A DNA stretch of 6,003 bases, taken from assembly GCA_903970355.1 (NCBI GenBank), contig CAJCIF010000171.1:1-6003 (forward strand), given 5' to 3'. Position numbers and translations under genes: made by a program. Positions 1 to 5,948 of this stretch are shown one piece after another (within the stretch, counting starts at the first letter, position 1; each line of letters opens with the position of its first letter). Origin of the DNA: Actinomycetota bacterium. Lineage in GTDB: Bacteria; Cyanobacteriota; Vampirovibrionia; Obscuribacterales; Obscuribacteraceae. The notes under the pieces are model-generated. The model was not told the DNA's origin. It saw nothing but the letters and a program-made list of their open reading frames with translations, and ran no database searches.

Positions 1-724
1 TCAAAAGGATATTTGTGCCACTAAAAGAAACCTTGCCTTGCAGGTTTTGGAGCAAGAAGGGCGGCACGCCTGAAAACAAGCCGGGGGCGTTATTCCAACG
101 TCCGTCTGCAAATTTGTAGCCCTGCACCCATGGCGAGCCTGATTTTGTGTCTGCTCCGAGGAGAACGAGGCTCCGCGTCGTTTGTGGTGTTCCTTTTACG
201 GCACTGCCAGAAAGCAATTTGGCTTCAGTGATGGAAGTATTGGCTGGGCAATTGAAAACCTGCAGTTTCGGAACACTTGCAGTGGTAACGATTCTGGCGC
301 GAGCGCCGCGTCCTACTCGTACAGCCGTAACGTCATGCCATTCCATGAGCATTTGCTGCGCTTCCGGCACTTTCGGAAAAGACCACACCCTGATCGAACC
401 ACTATCGTAGAGTTTCATGCCTACCTGGTTAGTCAAGGTTTTGTTGATGTTTATGAGGTCCAGGTGTTTTGCAAGCGAAATTGAAACTATCTGTTTGAAA
501 GAATCGAACACTGCATCCCAGGACTGCGGGTCGGGAGCGGTTTTATATGAGCTGATGGCGCTTCCCAATGCATCCACCAGTTTTTGCTGATCGGCAGGGG
601 CTGGTTCTGCCGCTGTAGCTTTGGCAGCGGTTGCGTCCGGCGTGACAGCGAACGCGCCATTTAATGCCGGCCATTCAGTGGCAATGCACATGGCCAGCGA
701 GCCAAGTAATAATGCGGCTTTCAT
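1..724 (-). CDS. Exported protein of unknown family, N-terminal part (3' end beyond window)
   Basis: The minus-strand frame starting at ATG 724-722 stays open for 241 codons to the left edge, so the stop codon lies outside the window. Residues 1-26 look like a Sec signal peptide: Lys2, a hydrophobic stretch AALLLGSLAMCIA, and a possible cleavage site after AFA. An Ala/Pro-rich spacer (about 27-45) follows, then an apparently folded region. Visible landmarks are a helical stretch around 46-90, a mixed beta-like region at 100-160, and the aromatic segment SGSPWVQGYKFADGRW at 195-210. I recognise no domain or catalytic motif. The mature protein is probably periplasmic or secreted. A purine-rich ribosome binding site lies just upstream. 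The gene is divergent from the LysM gene, and the 220 bp between them are full of inverted repeats. A plus-strand frame at 182-484 is the exact codon-register complement of this gene and is rejected. The coding call is fairly sure; the function is unknown. Confidence 0.85.
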   Translation of the reverse strand, partial: MKAALLLGSLAMCIATEWPALNGAFAVTPDATAAKATAAEPAPADQQKLVDALGSAISSYKTAPDPQSWDAVFDSFKQIVSISLAKHLDLININKTLTNQVGMKLYDSGSIRVWSFPKVPEAQQMLMEWHDVTAVRVGRGARARIVTTASVPKLQVFNCPANTSITEAKLLSGSAVKGTPQTTRSLVLLGADTKSGSPWVQGYKFADGRWNNAPGLFSGVPPFLLQNLQGKVSFSGTNILL

Positions 725-728
725 TTAA

Positions 729-734
729 TCCTCT
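729..734 (-). promoter_or_regulatory. Ribosome binding site of the exported-protein gene
   Basis: Read on the minus strand, AGAGGA (734 to 729) lies 4 nt before ATG 724-722. It is part of a longer purine run GAAGAGGA. The spacing is a little short but usable, and it supports this start codon and the signal-peptide reading. Confidence 0.6.
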
Positions 735-753
735 TCTAATTTGCGGCAGGAAC

Positions 754-768
754 CAGAACTGCGTTCTG
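754..768. promoter_or_regulatory. Operator-like inverted repeat CAGAAC-TGC-GTTCTG
   Basis: Two perfect 6-bp arms are separated by 3 bp, 30 to 44 bp upstream of the start of the minus-strand gene. The symmetry is that of a dimeric repressor or activator site. It resembles the GAAC-N4-GTTC LexA box of Gram-positive bacteria but has a 3-bp spacer, so I do not call it LexA. The binding protein is unknown. Confidence 0.35.
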
Positions 769-772
769 CTTT

Positions 773-782
773 TGTCGCGACA
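773..782. promoter_or_regulatory. Operator-like perfect palindrome TGTCGCGACA
   Basis: This is a 10-bp perfect palindrome, 4 bp from the inverted repeat at 754-768, inside the region where the two divergent genes must have their promoters. On the minus strand an AT-rich hexamer TAAAAT (792 to 787) lies right next to it and could be a -10 element, but I see no convincing -35. A protein bound here could block transcription of the minus-strand gene. This is inference from position and symmetry only. Confidence 0.3.
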
Positions 783-822
783 CTAGATTTTATCGCCTTG
801 CCTCCCAAATTTGAGATCAAAA

Positions 823-877
823 GGGAAACTTCCCACTCACTATGGCCAAAAACGGCAATAGAGTGGGAATCCTCCCA
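823..877 (+). promoter_or_regulatory. Nested inverted repeats with mutually exclusive hairpin arms
   Basis: Three stems share arms here. GGGAA (823-827) can pair with TTCCC (830-834). TCCCACTC (831-838) can pair with GAGTGGGA (861-868), enclosing inner pairs TAT/ATA and GCC/GGC around a 6-nt loop. TGGGA (864-868) can pair with TCCCA (873-877) across 4 nt. Because the arms overlap, only some stems can form at once. No T-run follows on the plus strand, so this is not an ordinary intrinsic terminator. It could be an RNA leader structure for the LysM gene, if transcription starts upstream of about 823, or a cluster of DNA operator half-sites. Confidence 0.4.
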
Positions 878-934
878 TGGCGGCTATTTACTTGCTCAGG
901 GCGCGGCCTTAGATTGATGTGAGCGAAAAGCTAA

Positions 935-941
935 AGTGGGA
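935..941 (+). promoter_or_regulatory. Start-site motif AGTGGGA of the LysM gene, repeat of a hairpin arm
   Basis: AGTGGGA contains the only Shine-Dalgarno-like purines (GGGA) near the start of the LysM gene, 3 nt before ATG 945, which is closer than usual. The same 7 bases occur at 862-868, and both copies are complementary to TCCCACT at 831-837. It also contains the alternative start GTG 936. The site may therefore be both a ribosome binding region and a pairing partner of the upstream leader. Confidence 0.35.
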
Positions 942-944
942 CAA

Positions 945-3044
945 ATGGCAAGTTTCGAATTTAAATCAGGCAATTTTCAACCGAGTGGCGGTGAACAAGC
1001 CCTCGGAGGAGTCCATGCTGAAATGCATGCTCCGGCATTAGCTCCCACCGGTGCCGAGGCTCATGCTTTGGTTGGACCACCTCATGCCCTTTTGCCTGGT
1101 ATTCCTGGTGCAAGCGAGCCCATTTCCCCGCTTATTCAATTGATAATGCGCATGCCCGGACATCTGGGCCTTTTGAGTTCATTATTTGAAGCAGTACAAA
1201 ACATGATCTTGCCCCATGTTGATGTGCTTGGCCAGCTTGGACATTTTGATTTTTCAACGCTTGTGGGCCATGGTCATGTCCTGACCGCCCTCAGTGACCA
1301 CGTACCGGTAGATCTCTCTGCGATGTCGACCGATCCACACATTTTGCACTCGCTCCAAGAAGGTGTTGCAGGTGGCGGACACGTCGGCGACTTGTCGAAG
1401 TTGCAATTGCATGCAGACACAACGGCTTCTTATACTAAATCTGCTCTTAACGTATCGGGCACAGTCGATCTCAATAAACCTCAGTTTGAGGGAGCCGGCA
1501 GCGTCGGCAAAGGATCGGCACTGGCTCCTCCCGGTATATCTGAAGTATCTCCTTCTAATCATCTGGCTGGCGTTCAGCGTATTTTTTCGCAAAAGCTTTT
1601 TGAAGGTGTTGCCCCTCCAAATGCATCCGCTTCAATGACCTCAAGCGTTTCCTCTGTGCCGACAAGCGCGCCAACTTCTGCACCCAGTTCTCTTGGTGAT
1701 CTTCACGCTTCTGCTCAAGGCTTCCAGCCTCATCTTGAAGCGGCTCGCGCCGGTGGTGGCATCACAGATGGTGCCGTATATGGTGCGCCTTCTGCGGATG
1801 CATCAAGCTTCGGACCATCAGGCGGAGTATCTGACACGCTCGGTGCCAAGCACGTTCTTGGCAATTCAGATGTAGCGCCACCATCCAGTAACGCAGTGGG
1901 CGGACCGGAATACTCAACGCCGCAAGAAGTTGCTCAACCGATCGGTTTGAAGGCGAAAGAACTAAGCTTAGCCAGTATCGATAAAGTACCGGCAGCCAAT
2001 CATGCACCGGTTACACATTTGACTCATCACATGAGCCCGACAAAAATTGCCATGACAAATGCTGTCCAACATAGTGGTGCCGCATCTGGTGCGCAACCGG
2101 CCGCTCACAGTGCCCAAGCCGGGGCCCCGCACAGCACTCAAACACCATCAACCCATGCCGTGCACGATCAAATAGTTCATGGCCAACCGCACAAAGTGCA
2201 ATATGACGATCATGCCCGTGCTACCGCTTCAAGCGGTCAGCCCGCTCAAGCTGATGCTCCCGCTAATAGTCAGGCCAATGCTCAGCCGGCCGATGCAACG
2301 CAAACTACTGATGCACCGGCAAATCCGGAAGCTGTCGAATCTTATACGATTCGATCCGGAGATTGCTTATGGAACATTGCTAAGGATCATCTCGGCAATG
2401 CCATGCGCTGGCAAGATATTTACAAGCTCAATATGGATCAGATTGGCTCCAATCCGGATTTGATTCATCCAGGCGTTAATCTGCATATGCCGTCAGACGG
2501 ACAATCGATTGCCCAGGGTGTAACCGATGGCGGCAAATATGTCGTGCAATCGGGAGACAATCTCTGGAATATATCTTCGAAACTGCTCGGTTCAGGCACG
2601 AAATGGGGCGAACTTTATAAGCTCAATGCCGATGTCATTGGCAATAACCCGCGTCTGATAATGCCTGGACAAGAACTCACCCTTCCAGGTGCAGATTCAT
2701 CGCATATGTTGGCAAATGCTGCGCCGACGCAAACTGCAGCTACGGCTGCCGCGGCGCCACAAGCAGCAGGAGCACCGCAAGTTAGTGCAGCCCCGGAAGC
2801 TCCAGCAGCACCGGTTGCACATGCAGCGCCCGCCCCGCATGATGCATATGCGGCTCAGGCACCTGATACATCAAAAATTTTGAAAGTAGATGCCACTCCG
2901 GATCACGTTCTTACTGGACCAGGTGGTGCACAGGCCGCAGATCTTGATGCAGCGGCGGCCGCTGCTAGCAATGTAGCGGGTGATAAGTCGATTGTGTCAC
3001 CATCTCTGGCGCCAGATCTCTCATTCCTGAAGCGCAAAGTTTAG
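945..3044 (+). CDS. Large His/Ala/Pro-rich protein with two tandem LysM domains
   Basis: The protein is 699 aa from ATG 945; GTG 936 in the same frame would add three residues. I prefer ATG because GGGA precedes it, but neither start has an ideal ribosome binding site. LysM domains lie at residues about 467-516 and 532-581. Each is 50 aa with the pattern Y-x3-SGD-x-LWNI, then W, YKLN, IG, NP, LI, PG and a final LP, and about half of their residues are identical by hand alignment. LysM normally binds peptidoglycan or related N-acetylglucosamine polymers. The rest is low complexity: residues 1-160 rich in His and Gly with a leucine-rich stretch at about 62-110, a Ser/Ala/Pro linker to 466, and an Ala/Pro/Gln tail after 582 ending in basic LKRKV. 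There is one Cys, inside LysM1. I see no signal peptide, transmembrane segment or hydrolase domain, so the cell location is open. The domain call is strong; the role is unknown. Confidence 0.92.
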   Translation: MASFEFKSGNFQPSGGEQALGGVHAEMHAPALAPTGAEAHALVGPPHALLPGIPGASEPISPLIQLIMRMPGHLGLLSSLFEAVQNMILPHVDVLGQLGHFDFSTLVGHGHVLTALSDHVPVDLSAMSTDPHILHSLQEGVAGGGHVGDLSKLQLHADTTASYTKSALNVSGTVDLNKPQFEGAGSVGKGSALAPPGISEVSPSNHLAGVQRIFSQKLFEGVAPPNASASMTSSVSSVPTSAPTSAPSSLGDLHASAQGFQPHLEAARAGGGITDGAVYGAPSADASSFGPSGGVSDTLGAKHVLGNSDVAPPSSNAVGGPEYSTPQEVAQPIGLKAKELSLASIDKVPAANHAPVTHLTHHMSPTKIAMTNAVQHSGAASGAQPAAHSAQAGAPHSTQTPSTHAVHDQIVHGQPHKVQYDDHARATASSGQPAQADAPANSQANAQPADATQTTDAPANPEAVESYTIRSGDCLWNIAKDHLGNAMRWQDIYKLNMDQIGSNPDLIHPGVNLHMPSDGQSIAQGVTDGGKYVVQSGDNLWNISSKLLGSGTKWGELYKLNADVIGNNPRLIMPGQELTLPGADSSHMLANAAPTQTAATAAAAPQAAGAPQVSAAPEAPAAPVAHAAPAPHDAYAAQAPDTSKILKVDATPDHVLTGPGGAQAADLDAAAAAASNVAGDKSIVSPSLAPDLSFLKRKV
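2343..2687 (+). repeat. Tandem LysM domain duplication within the gene
   Basis: Two 150-bp units (2343-2492 and 2538-2687) encode the two LysM domains, joined by a 15-residue Gly/Ser/Gln/Asp linker. Identical positions include SGD, LWNI, W, YKLN, IG, NP, LI, PG and the closing P. The DNA is clearly diverged, so this is an old domain duplication rather than a recent repeat. The form with W followed by I/L-YKLN and IG-x-NP is the longer LysM type also seen in phage-tail-like and cell-wall proteins. Copy 1 carries Cys where copy 2 has Asn, just before LW. Confidence 0.85.
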
Positions 3045-3060
3045 TTAATCCATCTTTGCC

Positions 3061-3090
3061 GTGACAACTGTGTACTAGATCGGCTATAAG
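3061..3090 (+). promoter_or_regulatory. Candidate sigma70-type promoter of the DUF4388 gene
   Basis: GTGACA (3061-3066, five of six consensus -35 bases) and TATAAG (3085-3090, five of six -10 bases) are 18 bp apart. Transcription would begin near 3097 and leave a leader of about 22 nt before the TTG start. This suggests the gene can be transcribed separately from the LysM gene that ends 17 bp upstream of it. Confidence 0.45.
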
Positions 3091-3108
3091 TTTCTAATCG
3101 CGTAGAGC

Positions 3109-3113
3109 GGGGA
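3109..3113 (+). promoter_or_regulatory. Ribosome binding site supporting a TTG start
   Basis: GGGGA lies 5 nt before TTG 3119-3121, good spacing for a Shine-Dalgarno sequence. It decides in favour of TTG over the next in-frame ATG at 3146, which has only a weak GAG upstream. Confidence 0.5.
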
Positions 3114-3118
3114 ACTTA

Positions 3119-4735
3119 TTGAGACAAACTTACCTGGACGAGAGTATGTTCAAGGGCAATAGAGACAACGTACCTTTCCGACTTCCGAAGCTTACGCGCA
3201 TGCCTTCGGAAGATGACTTCAACCAAGCCTTGCATCAATCACAAACGATGCGCAGTCGTTTAGTTGAATTGCACTGGAATGACGGCAGCGGCAGCGGCGA
3301 TTTTTATCTCACGCTCGCCTGGCGAAACGATGCCGATCCGGTTTGGACTTTGTATAAAACGAGAATCATCGAGCAGAATGTTCTCTTGCAGCACTTGTCC
3401 TCTGACTTTGGTCTTGTCCATAAGTTATGCCTTTCGGCATGCACAGGTGAATCACCTGATGAAGCAATTTTGAAATTCAATGGCGAATTGGGACTGGAAG
3501 CAATCGGGCTGACCATTCGCAACACGTTTGGTGAGGATAAGGAAACTACCAAGGTTGGCTTTGCCGGACATTCAACATTCTCAGGCATAAAATCGGTTGG
3601 CGATCCAATCTTAGAAGGCGATCTCGTCAACATGCCAATTACAAATCTTTTGCAGTCTATTAGCATGAGCAGAATGACAGGTCGACTACGAGTAGATAGC
3701 TCGGAAGGACGCGCCTCAATCTTTTTCGTAGATGGCACACCCTATCACGTGCTTGGCCCTGATGCGGAAGGTGAGCACGGCATGCTTGAAGTTCTCACCT
3801 GGACAGCAGGTAAGTTTCGTTTTCATCCCAATGAACGCAGTGCTGAAAAGACAATTACTAAACGTTTGGAATCGTTGTTGTTGGAAGGCGTTGCGCTCTC
3901 GGACCACAAAGATTATTTGGATAGGAAAGGTGCAAAAGTTGAAAGTTATCTTGTCAAGCGCAATCCCTATATAAGCGAACATGAGTTCGAACAAACCTTG
4001 ATGAGAGGCTCGCCCTACGATATTGCATTGCAAAAACGTTTCTATCAGCAAATAGACAACAAGAGCACTTTGTTTGATGTTTTAAGGCGCATTCCGCTTC
4101 CGAAAGTTGATTGGATACCAATTATGTTTAATCTGATTAGCTGTGAATTGGTGGCAGTTTCCGACACACCGCCGCATACCGCTGAGGTTGGCACCTTGCA
4201 AGGTATTCCAATCGATTCAGTGGCTGTTAAAAAGGCCATTTCACCACTTTATCGCCCGGAAACAGGACTGCTTTCCTACTCATCTCTTCTCTTTTTTATT
4301 GAGCAAGAGTGCGATCGATTCAATTGGTATTCCGTGCCGGTTTCTGTTCTGGTTATTGCGATTGCTGTTCGCAATGGTCCTCAGTTCGACCCGGCACCGA
4401 CCGCCATTGTCAAAGAGATTTTTGAACGTCTCAGTCCAATGATTCGAAAAATTGATATGGTGGGTCATTTTCAACTTTTAGATTATGCAATGCTGCTTTC
4501 TTTTACAGATTCATCAGCAGCGGCAGTGATGGCCAAGAAATTTATCGAAACGGCTTCAGCGACATTTCGCGATAAAGGCTTCGAGCCTGCCGATACCGGA
4601 ATTGCTGTCGGCATAGCGAGCGTGCCGGAAGATTGTACGGAGCCAGGCATGTTGATTGCCGCAGCAAATGAAGCTAAATTGCGATCCAAACAAACGGGAA
4701 CGCAAATCATCACCTTTCAATCGCTGCACACGTAA
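3119..4735 (+). CDS. DUF4388 (PATAN) protein with degenerate GGDEF-like C-terminal domain
   Basis: This 538-aa protein looks soluble and cytoplasmic, with no signal peptide or membrane segment. Residues 1-160 are an N-terminal region I do not recognise. Residues about 164-262 match DUF4388/PATAN, with ILEGDL, LLQSI, the MTGRLRV turn, IFFVDGTPYH, the W-x3-GKFRF strand and the closing LLLEG. PATAN is known from cyanobacterial PatA and many two-component regulators. Residues 280-345 are helical. Residues about 379-533 follow the GGDEF fold: PETGLLSY in place of the DxLTGLxNR opening, a GIAVGIAS strand like the SIGIA motif, and AANEAKLRSKQTG like the AD-x-ALYxAK-xxG end. The catalytic signature is QLLDY (452-456) instead of GGDEF, and the metal-binding Asp of the first strand is absent, so cyclase activity is unlikely. 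RKID (443-446) sits exactly where the c-di-GMP I-site RxxD lies. A signalling or scaffolding role is inferred. Confidence 0.9.
   Translation: MRQTYLDESMFKGNRDNVPFRLPKLTRMPSEDDFNQALHQSQTMRSRLVELHWNDGSGSGDFYLTLAWRNDADPVWTLYKTRIIEQNVLLQHLSSDFGLVHKLCLSACTGESPDEAILKFNGELGLEAIGLTIRNTFGEDKETTKVGFAGHSTFSGIKSVGDPILEGDLVNMPITNLLQSISMSRMTGRLRVDSSEGRASIFFVDGTPYHVLGPDAEGEHGMLEVLTWTAGKFRFHPNERSAEKTITKRLESLLLEGVALSDHKDYLDRKGAKVESYLVKRNPYISEHEFEQTLMRGSPYDIALQKRFYQQIDNKSTLFDVLRRIPLPKVDWIPIMFNLISCELVAVSDTPPHTAEVGTLQGIPIDSVAVKKAISPLYRPETGLLSYSSLLFFIEQECDRFNWYSVPVSVLVIAIAVRNGPQFDPAPTAIVKEIFERLSPMIRKIDMVGHFQLLDYAMLLSFTDSSAAAVMAKKFIETASATFRDKGFEPADTGIAVGIASVPEDCTEPGMLIAAANEAKLRSKQTGTQIITFQSLHT
3182..3212 (+). other. 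Nine-bp inverted repeat inside the 5' end of the DUF4388 gene
   Basis: CTTCCGAAG (3182-3190) and CTTCGGAAG (3204-3212) are perfect reverse complements around a 13-nt loop that itself ends in the palindrome GCATGC. The hairpin would form about 60 nt into the coding sequence (residues 22-32). It could affect mRNA stability or translation, or be chance in coding DNA. Confidence 0.35.
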
Positions 4736-4738
4736 GCT

Positions 4739-4750
4739 TTATTCGAATAA
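4739..4750. other. Perfect 12-bp palindrome at the convergent gene junction
   Basis: TTATTCGAATAA is fully symmetric and encodes the last three residues and the stop of glycerate kinase on the minus strand. It begins 3 bp after the TAA of the plus-strand gene. Without a loop or a GC-rich stem it is a poor intrinsic terminator, and no other terminator fits between the two genes. Confidence 0.4.
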
Positions 4751-5812
4751 TTTAGCGATGGTAAGTTCGATATCACCTGCGGTGGCATAGCCTTCTGCAG
4801 CCCGCACGATTTTGCAATTCTCCTGGTAATTGTCTGTTCGCTCAACTGCACCGCAAACAATCCAACACGGCTTATGCAGCTGGTCGCAAAGAGATGCCAC
4901 TCGCCCAATTGCCTTGCCCATGAAAGATTGTCTGTCTATTTTGCCTTCACCTGTGATAACAAGATCTGTCTCTGCGATTTTTCGTGGCAAATCTATCAGT
5001 TGAATTATTCGTTCTGCGCCGGAAACTATTTTGGCGCCCAGGGCTATAGCCAATCCAAATGATGTGCCGCCTGCCGCCCCGGTTCCAGCCCTATTTCTAA
5101 GCTCGCGGCCGGACGCGGATTCAAGCACATCTGCAAATGTTGTAAGACCTCTTTCCAAATCCAACAAATCATTCCGGCTCGCTCCTTTTTGGGGAGCATA
5201 AATGTAAGTTGCTCCGTTACTCCCCAGAAGCGGATTGTCGACATCTACGGCTAATTCGATTGCGACAGAGTGAATGCGTTTGTCCAATTCTGAAAGATCG
5301 ACCGTTTCCAAGAAAGGTAAAAAGGCGCCGCCACGATGAAAAGGAATGTCATGTTTACCAAGAAATCGAACTCCCAGTGCTGCCAGTGCACCACTGCCAC
5401 CATCTGTAGAGGCACTGCCGCCTAGCAACAAAAGCATCTCTTTTGGATTTGAATTGAGGGCTTCTTTCATGACCTGACCCAGTCCGAAAGTGGAGGCGCT
5501 AAGAGCGTCGCGAATTTCACCGAGAACACCCAGACCGCAAATGGCAGCAAGTTCAATAATGGCCCGATCTCCGGCTTTCAGCCAATGCGTTTTACGCTTC
5601 ACACCAAGCGCGTCGTCCGCCTCAACTTCCATTAGTTCGCCGCCCAGATTTTCTTTCAGTACCGACAAACTGCCATCGCCGCCGTCTGCTATCGGTGCCA
5701 ACTCGGTGATTGCATCCGGTATAGCTTTTAGGGCACCTGCCTGTATCGCCTGAGCTACCTCTGCCGGTGAAAGGCTTCCTTTATATGCGGTTGGCGCAAT
5801 CAGAATTCTCAC
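4739..5812 (-). CDS. Glycerate 2-kinase, class II (GarK/GlxK family)
   Basis: The product is 357 aa, slightly under the usual 375-380, and belongs to the glycerate kinase family PF02595. E. coli GarK and GlxK phosphorylate D-glycerate with ATP to 2-phosphoglycerate, feeding lower glycolysis; the enzyme is cytoplasmic. Family motifs appear in order: APTAYKGSLSPAEVAQAI at 7-24, PIADGGDGS at 40-48, GGSASTDGGSGALAALG at 131-147, DVDNPLLGSNGAT at 190-202, GTGAAGGTSFGL at 243-254, and ITGEGKIDRQSFMGK at 286-300. No key motif is missing. The frame is open up to ATG 5947, but I choose GTG 5812-5810 because family members begin directly with this first beta strand and the extra 45 codons match nothing. 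TTG 5845 is an alternative. No good Shine-Dalgarno precedes the GTG. The gene converges on the DUF4388 gene and diverges from the gene at 5949. I cannot tell GarK from GlxK here. Confidence 0.93.
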   Translation of the reverse strand: MRILIAPTAYKGSLSPAEVAQAIQAGALKAIPDAITELAPIADGGDGSLSVLKENLGGELMEVEADDALGVKRKTHWLKAGDRAIIELAAICGLGVLGEIRDALSASTFGLGQVMKEALNSNPKEMLLLLGGSASTDGGSGALAALGVRFLGKHDIPFHRGGAFLPFLETVDLSELDKRIHSVAIELAVDVDNPLLGSNGATYIYAPQKGASRNDLLDLERGLTTFADVLESASGRELRNRAGTGAAGGTSFGLAIALGAKIVSGAERIIQLIDLPRKIAETDLVITGEGKIDRQSFMGKAIGRVASLCDQLHKPCWIVCGAVERTDNYQENCKIVRAAEGYATAGDIELTIAKLFE

Positions 5813-5853
5813 GGGTATAGGCTTTGAGGGCTTTAGGGTTATCAAGTGGTTTA

Positions 5854-5867
5854 CCGGTCCTAACCGG
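5854..5867. promoter_or_regulatory. Operator-like inverted repeat CCGGT-CCTA-ACCGG
   Basis: Two perfect 5-bp arms around 4 bp lie in the 136-bp space between glycerate kinase and the divergent gene on the right. An overlapping GGTT/AACC symmetry (5848-5851 and 5862-5865) is also present. The site sits just downstream of a possible minus-strand -10 hexamer, so it could be an operator for glycerate kinase. The evidence is symmetry and position only. Confidence 0.25.
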
Positions 5868-5876
5868 AGGGAAAAG

Positions 5877-5903
5877 CTTATACATAGGAAAGACTTGTTG
5901 CAA
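5877..5903 (-). promoter_or_regulatory. Weak promoter candidate for glycerate kinase
   Basis: On the minus strand, TTGCAA (5903 to 5898) and TATAAG (5882 to 5877) are 15 bp apart, shorter than the preferred 17. The -10 is the same hexamer as in the promoter proposed at 3085-3090. Transcription would start near 5870 and leave a leader of about 60 nt before the GTG. Confidence 0.25.
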
Positions 5904-5936
5904 GAAGTGCGAGTCGCGGTTGCGATTTGAAACTTC

Positions 5937-5941
5937 AGGAG
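5937..5941 (+). promoter_or_regulatory. Ribosome binding site of the right-edge gene
   Basis: AGGAG lies 7 nt before ATG 5949, an ideal Shine-Dalgarno match and spacing. It is the main reason for calling the truncated gene that follows. Confidence 0.6.
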
Positions 5942-5948
5942 TTTCATA

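Noticed and set aside
182..484. Plus-strand open frame of 100 codons
   Set aside because: It is the exact codon-register complement of the 241-codon minus-strand gene, which has a signal peptide and ribosome binding site; the plus frame has neither.
754..768. LexA (SOS) box
   Set aside because: The arms contain GAAC and GTTC, but the spacer is 3 bp rather than the 4 bp of the Gram-positive/actinobacterial box, and no SOS gene is adjacent.
831..868. Intrinsic transcription terminator
   Set aside because: The hairpin is strong but no T-run follows on the plus strand, and it lies between divergent genes where no transcript is expected to end.
887..915. Possible promoter TTTACT-17 bp-TAGATT before the LysM gene
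   Set aside because: Only four of six bases match in each hexamer. It is kept in mind because a start near 922 would contradict the leader-switch idea, but it is too weak to annotate.
1254..1592. Minus-strand frame of 112 codons inside the LysM gene
   Set aside because: It is a shadow of a long, well-supported gene; its product is rich in Arg, Cys and Ser, with no motif and no ribosome binding site.
3119..4735. Active diguanylate cyclase
   Set aside because: The GGDEF signature is replaced by QLLDY and the metal-binding Asp of the first strand is missing.
4739..4750. Bidirectional terminator at the convergent junction
   Set aside because: The palindrome is AT-rich and has no loop, so a stable terminator hairpin is unlikely.
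5490..5753. Plus-strand frame of 87 codons opposite glycerate kinase
   Set aside because: It lies wholly within conserved glycerate kinase coding sequence and its product is a low-complexity Ser/Pro/Arg sequence.
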